DNA from: Candidatus Aenigmatarchaeota archaeon
Lineage (GTDB): Archaea > Aenigmatarchaeota > Aenigmatarchaeia > GW2011-AR5 > JACRAC01
DNA: 37,553 nt
NCBI GenBank assembly: GCA_016187395.1
Contig: JACPJV010000031.1
Location: forward strand, 1-37,553
Direction of reading: 5' to 3'
The notes under the pieces were generated by a model. The model did not search any database, was not told the DNA's origin, and saw nothing but the letters and a program-made list of their open reading frames with translations. The position numbers and the translations under genes were made by a program. Shown piece by piece: positions 18,981 to 25,984 of the stretch (within the stretch, counting starts at the first letter, position 1; the number at the start of each line of letters is the position of its first letter).

Positions 18981-19270
18981 TGGTAGAAGAAGGAATAAAA
19001 GGATTGCGATGAAGTATCAATATGGATAGAGGAACGACATCCGGTCTCATTGTAGGAGGGATAGGGTTATTTGCTGGTTTAGTCACGGTAAACAAAATGT
19101 CCTATGATTGGACACGTGATGAAATTGTAGCAAGAAGAAACAAAGGGCAAAGTGATGAAGATATAAGGGGGTTATTCGGTAAAAATCCAAGGTTTTCTCT
19201 TTTTATAACGTATCCAGGATACAAACTCGCAAGATATGTTTATGGTATCTAATCTTCTTCTTCCACTCAA
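18981..19270 (+). other. 23S insertion in a hairpin loop carrying a small ORF
   Basis: GTAGGGCGAGAAA | TGGTAGAAGAAGG...CTTCTTCTTCCACTCAA | TTCCCTACCACC; complementary termini. Confidence 0.75.
19022..19252 (+). CDS. Small membrane-type protein nested in a 23S insertion
   Basis: 76 aa MDRGTTSGLIVGGIGLFAGLVTVNKMSYDWTRDEIV... Confidence 0.5.
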   Translation: MDRGTTSGLIVGGIGLFAGLVTVNKMSYDWTRDEIVARRNKGQSDEDIRGLFGKNPRFSLFITYPGYKLARYVYGI

Positions 19271-19659
19271 TTCCCTACCACCTGAAAGAGCTTAGTCTAG
19301 GCTAGGCTCTGGGGATGGGGCAAGGGTTTCCACTTAAAGTTTATCTGAGTGGAGTTAGCCGGTCCTAACTGCAACTCTAACTGGGCTTGCGGGAAAGGGA
19401 AGCAGGTTAATATTCCTGTGCCAGTCTGCATTCGTCGAAGCTGTGCAAAACACCGCGGGATAGCCTGAGCGCGGCCGTCGCTGCGTTCAAGCGTTGAAGC
19501 AGGGGGAGCGCCGTCATGGCGAGAACCTTGCGAATGCGTGAGTAGGCTGCCGTATGGTAGCTTCAGGCAAATCCTGGGGTCCGTGAAAATTGTGCAGTGG
19601 AGGATGCAGATTGTCCGTACCAATAACCGACAGTCAGGTTGGTGAAAGGAATTTAAGGA

Positions 19660-19960
19660 TTTCGGGCAAATAAATGTTGTGATAAAATGTCTGTAGAGAA
19701 AGTGCGATTTGTTTTGCTTGAAGAAGACCTACATGGAGCAAGTATTGTGGGCACTGGAATGGAAGGGAGAGCAATACGATATCGCGGCCCGCGAGGTCAA
19801 GTAAGGCAAGTCTATGCTAACGACATAGAAGGCGCAGGATATTCGACAGTTCCAAAAACAATCAAGTTGGTAACAGATGTTGCCCAAAATCCAAACAGAA
19901 AGCCTGTAAGAGATTGGGCTTAATTAATTCTATCACCAGCCCGGCCGGGAAACAGGTGCC
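19660..19960 (+). other. 23S insertion carrying a small ORF
   Basis: CGGGC...GTGATA ... TATCACCAGCCCG complementary termini around the ORF; rRNA resumes before CGGGATAATCCAGCCTAGGGAAATCGGCAAG. Confidence 0.65.
19687..19923 (+). CDS. Small soluble protein nested in a 23S insertion
   Basis: 78 aa MSVEKVRFVLLEEDLHGASIVGTGMEGRAIRYRGPRGQVRQVYANDIEG... Confidence 0.5.
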   Translation: MSVEKVRFVLLEEDLHGASIVGTGMEGRAIRYRGPRGQVRQVYANDIEGAGYSTVPKTIKLVTDVAQNPNRKPVRDWA

Positions 19961-20012
19961 CCTCGCCGAGAAGGCGAAGGTGTTCGGGATAATCCAGCCT
20001 AGGGAAATCGGC

Positions 20013-20120
20013 AAGAGCTCCTTTTCTTTGTAAAGAAAAGTAGCTCGCAGTCAAAAGAAACATTGCGGACTTCGTTCGCATGTCATTTTGTATTTGCGAA
20101 AAGGAGTTCCCGAAAAACTA
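20013..20120 (+). other. ORF-less 23S insertion (mini-intron candidate)
   Basis: AAATCGGCAAG | AGCTCCTTTTCTTTG...AAAAGGAGTTCC | ...GGCGTATCTTCGG. Confidence 0.65.
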
Positions 20121-20472
20121 GCGGCGTATCTTCGGTACAAGCCGTGCCTGCTCAGCGATGAGCAGGTCGCAGTGACAAGGGAGATCGGACTGTTTAACAA
20201 ACGGAGAGACGGGCTTTTGATTTTGGAAAGCGCGCAAGTCCGACGTTTTCATCATCTCATCTCTTCGGTTGAGAAACACAGCCGAGTGCTAAGTGAAAAC
20301 GCTTTGTATACTCGGTGAGTCGTGGCCACTAGCGGTGTGTGAAAGCTCATTTCAATGGGCCTATGCCCCGCTGTAGGCCGGCGGTAACTCTGACCGTCTT
20401 AATCGAGATGGTCGTAACAGTCAGCAGAAAAATGGTCACCTCGAAGACAGAGGTAGCGTAATCCCTTGCCAG

Positions 20473-20605
20473 TTAAATAAGCCTTTTTTTCTTGTAAGGG
20501 CGAATGGACGTTTTCCGCAGGAAAACGTCAGTTTGTCCGCAAAAAGACCCTTGGGAGAAAAAGAACTATGCGCCCTTCGGTCGCATAATATCAAGAAGAG
20601 GCTGT
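20473..20605 (+). other. ORF-less 23S insertion at ~E. coli 1951 (mini-intron candidate)
   Basis: CCCTTGCCAGTTAAATA | AGCCTTTTTTTCTTG...GAAGAGGCT | GTAACAGCTGGCCTGCATGA. Confidence 0.75.
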
Positions 20606-20967
20606 AACAGCTGGCCTGCATGATAGACTAACTAGATCTTCGCTGTCCCGGGCTGGAACCCGGCGAAACTATCTTTCCAGTGATTAGTCTGGAGACCTCC
20701 GGTGGGAAGAGTAGACCCCGTGGATGAGGGCAAGCAATATGCTTCCCTCAGCGGTTAGCTTTACTACAGCCTGTTGTTGTGGTGTGAATGGGACTGTAAA
20801 GTGTAGGCAGGAGGCGTCGAAGCTGCGGCGCAAGCTGCAGCTGAGCCACCAAGGACGCGACACATCTTCGATGCGTCGGTCGGTGACTGTGACACTGCCC
20901 TGTTTTGTTCACACTGCTTACGCCCTGGCAACAGGGTGGACAGCATCAGGTGGGTAGTTTGGCTGGG

Positions 20968-21659
20968 AGTCTATAGAGGAGCTAACTTGAGAGAGATTTC
21001 AGAGGGATAAAACCAACGAGATCCAGAAAGCGTTTGACACAGCTCCTTCCAGAAACGAAAACAGCTTTGTCAGAACTCCTGCTAGGTATTTCTAGAAGTT
21101 CCAGACATTGTGAAATCTGTTTCCTTAGCAAAGGATGATAGCATGTCAATTCGACTCGTATTATGCCATATCTTTTGCTTTGGTAGAGTGAGCCATCACC
21201 AGAAGCGTAACCCTTAAGAAAGGAGGCTGCAAAGTCTTTGTTGCCTAGAATTTTTTCAGGAACCCTACAGGCAGGAAATTTCTTGGATTTCCAAATAAAA
21301 TGCTCGTGCCAACGGCATTCGGTACTTTTTGGAAAGTTATCGCATGCTTTGGTTCTGAATGAAGGAGAATAAGAGTGCAAGATTTCTGCAATTCGCAATG
21401 AAAAGGTTCGTATGGAGAACGCATTTTTGCATTTGACTTTATGAAATCTCACGTCTCCAAAACATTCGGTCATCAACTCTTTAAAGAGGTCGAGCAAGAT
21501 TTCATTTTTGTTCGTGAATTGAACACAATACGTTCTTTTGGAACGATCAAAATAAACGGATCCATCTGAAATAAGGAGACCGAGTAACAAAGATAATTTT
21601 TCGTCCATAATCATTTATGGAATCTCTCAATGAAAAGGTTTATCCTCTTGGACCAGCAA
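20968..21659. mobile_element. Homing-endonuclease intron in the 23S P-loop (~E. coli 2252)
   Basis: GGTGGGTAGTTTGGCTGGG | insertion | GCGGTACTCCCCTGA; termini pair (GAGAGATT/AATCTCTC). Confidence 0.85.
20982..21614 (-). CDS. LAGLIDADG homing endonuclease, antisense to the rRNA
   Basis: Two motifs LLLGLLISDGSV and SFLKGYASGDGSL. Confidence 0.92.
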   Translation of the reverse strand: MIMDEKLSLLLGLLISDGSVYFDRSKRTYCVQFTNKNEILLDLFKELMTECFGDVRFHKVKCKNAFSIRTFSLRIAEILHSYSPSFRTKACDNFPKSTECRWHEHFIWKSKKFPACRVPEKILGNKDFAASFLKGYASGDGSLYQSKRYGIIRVELTCYHPLLRKQISQCLELLEIPSRSSDKAVFVSGRSCVKRFLDLVGFIPLKSLSS

Positions 21660-21766
21660 GCGGTACTCCCCTGAAATGATATTGAGCGCGGCTCAGTATA
21701 TCGTTTCGCTACGCTCAACGATATATCAGGGGACCTCAAAGTCCGGCTCCGAGCGGTCAGAAACTG

Positions 21767-22283
21767 CAGAAGGAATTTAAGATTTAATAGCCAGTAAAAA
21801 GAATGAGCAGAGAATCAGCTGCGCCGATAACAGCGGAAACGGAAAGGCTTCTGTCTACATACCCTGAACATTCCAGGTACATCAAAAGAATGTACAATCT
21901 TGATTCGAGAGAAGGGAGTGTAGACTTTGTTTTTTCTGTGCCTAGAAAAGGCCGCGGAGAATACGTGTCAAGTGAAAAATTCCTTACGTGTTCAAATCAA
22001 GCAGCGTATGCCCTCACCGAGTTGCTAATAAGGAATGGCCATCCAATAACAACCCTCCTTACCCTGGAACTCTATGAAAAGGCCAAGGAAGCATTGGAAC
22101 TAAGTTTTCACAAGGCAGTTCTCTGGGAAATAAGGAGGCATACAAAATGGGATGAAGAATTTGCCATCTCTGCGAGATTGAAGCGGTTTAGGCGCAGGGG
22201 AGACAAGGGAGTCATTTGGATAGAATTTGACGGCGATTGCAGAGGCTCTATATTCTACTATGTTGCATTTCCTTCCAGCAGCT
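21767..22283 (+). other. 23S insertion (domain V) carrying a 160-aa ORF
   Basis: GAGCGGTCAGAAA CTGCAGAAGGAA ... TTTCCTTCCAGCAG ctgaacat CGCTCTAAGAGTG; complementary termini. Confidence 0.75.
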
Positions 22284-22285
22284 GA
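21803..22285 (+). CDS. 160-aa protein nested in a 23S insertion, no recognised domain
   Basis: Long ORF MSRESAAPITAETERLLSTYPEHSRYIKRMYNLDSREGSVDFVFSVPRKG... Confidence 0.7.
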   Translation: MSRESAAPITAETERLLSTYPEHSRYIKRMYNLDSREGSVDFVFSVPRKGRGEYVSSEKFLTCSNQAAYALTELLIRNGHPITTLLTLELYEKAKEALELSFHKAVLWEIRRHTKWDEEFAISARLKRFRRRGDKGVIWIEFDGDCRGSIFYYVAFPSSS

Positions 22286-22423
22286 ACATCGCTCTAAGAG
22301 TGTAAGCGCAAAAGCCGGATTGATTGGATTCCGCTCAGCGTGGAATCCAAAGGTGAAAGCCTGAGCTAGCGATACACAGGTACCTCTAGATGGGGGCCTG
22401 TGACCTGAGAAAATCGGAATGTT

Positions 22424-23294
22424 CCACGGGGTTCAGCAAAACTTTAAATTCCAAAGAATACAACTAACAGTATGTTGAAAAACAAGTTACTCCAGAGATT
22501 AAGAAGAGACGGGACAATGCGGGTAGAGCTTGCAGACAGCGCTGTAAATAAAATTACAGCGAACACAAACAACCTAAGAAAATGGAAGAGATTAAATTCA
22601 TTTCCATTGCAGTTTATTTACAAAGAATACAAAGAACTTCTGCCCTCTATAACACATGTAAAATCAGGAACTGGTAGAAGCTTTTCAAGAGTGAAGATTC
22701 CAGAAAACTTGACGGAAGAGCTTGCATACATTCTTGGTGCAATGAGAGACGGTTCTTTGATAAATGTCAGCAGAAAACATTGGGTGCGTTTGTATGATTC
22801 TGCAGAGTCAAAATGGATTGAAAACGTATTACCATTGTTTCAGAAAACATTTGAGGTGAAACTACATTTAAGGTATCAGAAACAAATAAGCGAGAAGTAT
22901 CTGGACATTTCATCGAAGCCTTTGTTTTCAATGATAACTTTACTTGTAGATGGAAAACTTCACAAGGATGTCCCATCAATAATAAAGAAAGCAAATACAA
23001 AAATCAAAATTGCCTATATAGCTGGGTTTTTTGATGCAGAAGGCTCTGTTCCATCACCTAACGTCAAAAATAAGCGATTTAGAATATCGTTCAGCCAAAA
23101 AAACAGTGCATCATTGAACTTCATCAGATCAACATTAGAATCTCTTGGAATAAGACCATCAAAGGTATCTCATTATTCCTTTGACATCTATGGTCAAGAA
23201 AAGATAAGAAAGTTTCATACTAATTTTAATTTGCTGAACCCTAAGAAGTCCGCGCGTCTTGGACTTCTTTTAAAATGAATATTCCGGTCTCAAG
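22424..23294 (+). mobile_element. Homing-endonuclease intron just upstream of the 23S PTC loop
   Basis: GACCTGAGAAA | CGGAATGTTCC ... GAATATTCCG | AAGCTACCCCGGGGATA. Confidence 0.8.
22472..23278 (+). CDS. LAGLIDADG homing endonuclease
   Basis: ELAYILGAMRDGSL and IAYIAGFFDAEGSV motifs. Confidence 0.95.
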   Translation: MLKNKLLQRLRRDGTMRVELADSAVNKITANTNNLRKWKRLNSFPLQFIYKEYKELLPSITHVKSGTGRSFSRVKIPENLTEELAYILGAMRDGSLINVSRKHWVRLYDSAESKWIENVLPLFQKTFEVKLHLRYQKQISEKYLDISSKPLFSMITLLVDGKLHKDVPSIIKKANTKIKIAYIAGFFDAEGSVPSPNVKNKRFRISFSQKNSASLNFIRSTLESLGIRPSKVSHYSFDIYGQEKIRKFHTNFNLLNPKKSARLGLLLK

Positions 23295-23311
23295 AAGCTA
23301 CCCCGGGGATA

Positions 23312-23344
23312 GTTCTGCTAGCGTTGAGTAGCGGAACCTCTAAA
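23312..23344 (+). other. 33-nt hairpin insertion within the PTC sequence GGGGATA^A
   Basis: CCCCGGGGATA | GTTCTGCTAGCGTTGAGTAGCGGAACCTCTAAA | ATGGTGTCGTGGCGGGTGAGAGTTCA. Confidence 0.65.
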
Positions 23345-23370
23345 ATGGTGTCGTGGCGGGTGAGAGTTCA

Positions 23371-23441
23371 TTGAGCTTTTTCTTTTCAAAAAGAAAAACC
23401 TCGGAAAAAGAAAACCTTATAATTTGAAAGAACTCGAACAA
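23371..23441 (+). other. ORF-less 23S insertion (~E. coli 2476; mini-intron candidate)
   Basis: GAGAGTTCA | TTGAGCTTTTTCTTTT...AACTCGAACAA | ATCGACCCC. Confidence 0.75.
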
Positions 23442-23501
23442 ATCGACCCCGCGCGTTGCGGCGTCGCTGTCGGCTGGTCTTCACCTGGCTGTGCAGTAAG
23501 C

Positions 23502-23855
23502 TGCGGACATGACATCCGGGTAAATGGGTCCTCTTCCTACCTTTTCCTACGGTGACGATTCCCGTCCCAGATTGATGCGAAGGCAAAAAACATTGCTACG
23601 CAATGTCATACGCCTCTGCAGATGACAAGATTGGGTAGCTTCCGAGTAGGTTATTCTTCAGTCGCTGGATAATGCGAAGCAAACATTTGCTTCAAATATA
23701 GTGCACAAGAAAAAATCATTACAATCCTTTCTTGTTAGCACTATATTGCTATCTTGCTCTGTTTAGCACAAGGTAGGTGTGAGACTCGAACTGGATTTTG
23801 ATCAAACCTTTCAAGAGGTTTGAGATGAGAAGCAACTTGTCCGTTGCCTGAATGC
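23502..23855 (+). other. ORF-less ~350-nt 23S insertion in domain V
   Basis: Region between CTGTGCAGTAAGC and GCCAAGGGTACTGGGG; contains a TATAGTGC hairpin. Confidence 0.5.
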
Positions 23856-23979
23856 AGCCAAGGGTACTGGGGTCTACAGGTTAAAAAGGCACCTTAGCTG
23901 GGTTCAGAACGGCGTGAGCCAGTTTGGTCTATATCTGCCGGAGGTGCTTCGGCCTGAGAGGAAGGAGGGGTAAGTACGA

Positions 23980-24010
23980 AATGTGCTTACGCTTTGTAAA
24001 CACACGTAAA
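23980..24010 (+). other. ~30-nt insertion in the sarcin-ricin loop
   Basis: GGAGGGGTAAGTACGA | AATGTGCTTACGCTTTGTAAACACACGTAAA | AGGAACATCCCTTC. Confidence 0.7.
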
Positions 24011-24232
24011 AGGAACATCCCTTCGTGGCCTCTGGTGTACCGGTTGTCTGACAAACGTATGAGGAGAATGCAAAAACCTCTTTGCGGTCAATGGCATTGC
24101 CGGGCAGCTACGCCATAGCGGATAAGCCCTGAAGGCATCTAAGGGCAAAGCCATCCTCGAAAATAGGCCGCTGGCACGTGCAAGACGACGCGTTCATGAA
24201 AGCGGGGTGTAAGATTCGAGCTTCGGCGAGAA

Positions 24233-24320
24233 TTTCAGCCTGCGCTTTCCACGCCTATGCTAGCCTTCAATATGCAAAAGTTGCGACTTTTGCTTCCGCG
24301 CAAGCGGCTCCGGACCTGGG
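24233..24320. repeat. 23S 3' end, repeat copy 1
   Basis: TTTCAGCCTGCGCTTTCCACGCCTATGCTAGCCTTCAATA + hairpin + CTCCGGACCTGGG. Confidence 0.9.
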
Positions 24321-24368
24321 ATAGTTATTTTTTCTACAATATTTATTCATACGAAACAATAATCGAGC

Positions 24369-24587
24369 ATGAGGATAATTTATACCGATCATGCCAGAGA
24401 GAGGTTAGAAGGAAGAATAATCAGGAAAGAATGGGTTGAAGAAACTCTGAAGAATCCAGACAGATTAATCGATGCAGAATATGGCAGAAAACAAGCCATC
24501 AAAAGAATAAACGGCCAGGAAATAAGCGTTATATATGTTATGGAGAATGATAATATCATCGTTATAACGGTATTTTGGGGTGAATGA
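24369..24587 (+). CDS. DUF4258-family (RelE-like) putative toxin
   Basis: MRIIYTDHARERLEGRIIRKEWVEETLKNPDRLIDAEYGRKQAIKRINGQEISVIYVMENDNIIVITVFWGE. Confidence 0.85.
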   Translation: MRIIYTDHARERLEGRIIRKEWVEETLKNPDRLIDAEYGRKQAIKRINGQEISVIYVMENDNIIVITVFWGE

Positions 24588-24588
24588 A

Positions 24589-24717
24589 ATGGAAATTAAG
24601 TTGGATTTAAAGGCTGATGCATTATACATCAAGTTCCAGGAAGGAAAGTTTGCTAAAAATAAAAGAATTGATAAAGACACGGTTATAGATATGGATGCTA
24701 AAGATCGAGATGCTTAA
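24589..24717 (+). CDS. DUF2283-family putative antitoxin, apparently frameshifted
   Basis: MEIKLDLKADALYIKFQEGKFAKNKRIDKDTVIDMDAK...; the +1 frame continues IEMLNVTKKVPIEDLSDVSVKLPLKASS. Confidence 0.7.
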   Translation: MEIKLDLKADALYIKFQEGKFAKNKRIDKDTVIDMDAKDRDA

Positions 24718-24803
24718 CGTGACCAAAAAAGTTCCTATAGAAGACCTGTCAGATGTGAGTGTAAAATTGCCTTTGAAGGCGTCTTCGTAAGGAGTTCTGG
24801 GTG

Positions 24804-24899
24804 TTTCAGCCTGCGCTTTCCACGCCTATGCTAGCCTTCAATACGTAAAAGCTGCGGCTTTTACGTCTCCGAAAGGAGCTCCGGACCTGCGGAAATTCG
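24804..24899. repeat. Duplicated 23S 3' end, repeat copy 2
   Basis: TTTCAGCCTGCGCTTTCCACGCCTATGCTAGCCTTCAATA identical to copy 1; then hairpin + CTCCGGACCTGCGGAAATTC. Confidence 0.9.
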
Positions 24900-24903
24900 A
24901 AGG

Positions 24904-24951
24904 GTAAAAATATACCCAAACTATTTAAAGTTTTGGGTATAGAATATACCC
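24904..24951 (+). promoter_or_regulatory. Palindromic operator/promoter of the HEPN-MNT module
   Basis: ATACCCAAACTATTTAAAGTTTTGGGTAT plus ATACCC/GGGTAT repeats directly before ATG. Confidence 0.55.
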
Positions 24952-25383
24952 ATGAGCTCGATAGCTGACCACAAAAGGCGGATAAAGGAGCATCTGGAAG
25001 AGCTGCAGGATGCCCTGAATGTAGGACTGGAGAAAAGGCCTGCGTCCGTAGGGTTTCATGCCTCTGCCTGTGCATGCGAGATTCTCGAGATGTACATGCA
25101 TCTGGCTAATCTCATTTCCACGGGGAAGAAGGTCAACCACATATGGTTCAAGCGACCCAAGGAAGAGCAGAAGATAGAGCCACTCATCGAAAGGAAAATG
25201 CCTGTCAGCTTTCCAGGCAAGGAGGACGTCTATGAGCTTATCTACACTATAGAGGACCACAGGGACAACCTCATATACGGCAAGCCTGCGAAGGGCGAGG
25301 TGGAGATTGTTTTCAGGGCATTCCAGAGGCTGAAGGCAATTCTTGAAAGCAAAATTGCGGAAAGGGGTGATAGCATTGAATAG
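24952..25383 (+). CDS. HEPN-like protein (putative toxin of HEPN-MNT pair)
   Basis: All-helical 143 aa ORF overlapping the nucleotidyltransferase start; DHRDNLIYG region. Confidence 0.65.
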   Translation: MSSIADHKRRIKEHLEELQDALNVGLEKRPASVGFHASACACEILEMYMHLANLISTGKKVNHIWFKRPKEEQKIEPLIERKMPVSFPGKEDVYELIYTIEDHRDNLIYGKPAKGEVEIVFRAFQRLKAILESKIAERGDSIE

Positions 25384-25984
25384 GAACCTTATGCTCTCCT
25401 ACACCCAGGCGTTTGCGAGCTTCCTGTTCAGAACTCCCGGCATAAAGGCAGATAAAATAAAATCCATATTTGTCTTCGGCTCTGTTGCACGCGGAGATTT
25501 TGACAAGGAAAGCGATGTGGATATCTTTATTCATACAGAAAAGGCAAATGAAAAGGAAATAACGAAGCACGCGAAAATTGCTCTTGCAAAATTTTACCGC
25601 TCTGATGAGTACGAGAAATTCCGCATACTCGGCATAATAAACCCCATAAGCATAAAATGCGGCGATGTGGGAAAATGGCAGCTGTTTAATTCGATAAAAC
25701 ATGAAGGAATTGTCATCTATTCATCTTCAATATCGCCATTTTTCAGCAAGCATTTCCTTGTGGAAGTAAAGCCGATAAGTGATATAGCCAAAAGAAACAA
25801 AATAATCAGAAAGCTTGCCGGGAGAAAAGAGAAAGGCAGAAAGGAAAGAGGCGCGATAGAGCTTATGGGCGGCTCTGTTCTTGATTCGAGGCACTACATC
25901 ATTCCTGCAGAAAGGCTGACTGAAATAACGAAAATCTTCTCCAAGGAAAAGGTATTCTACGAACTCAGGGAGGTGTGGATGTGA
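25376..25984 (+). CDS. Minimal nucleotidyltransferase (MNT-type, putative antitoxin)
   Basis: IFVFGSVARGDFDKESDVDIFIHTE = GSxxRGxxxxxSDxD; TTG start overlapping the upstream stop. Confidence 0.85.
   Translation: MNRNLMLSYTQAFASFLFRTPGIKADKIKSIFVFGSVARGDFDKESDVDIFIHTEKANEKEITKHAKIALAKFYRSDEYEKFRILGIINPISIKCGDVGKWQLFNSIKHEGIVIYSSSISPFFSKHFLVEVKPISDIAKRNKIIRKLAGRKEKGRKERGAIELMGGSVLDSRHYIIPAERLTEITKIFSKEKVFYELREVWM

Larger units (their letters stand above)
15836..24276 (+). rRNA. 23S rRNA with many insertions (~8.4 kb)
   Basis: 5': GGTGGATGGCTTGGCTCGGTAAGGCGATGAAGG; AACCCAGTGATAGCTGGTTCC; GGTGGGTAGTTTGGCTGGG; GAGTTCA/ATCGAC; CCTCTGGTGTACCGGTTGTC; terminal helix GAAGATAGCTAGC with GCTAGCCTTC. 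Confidence 0.95.
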
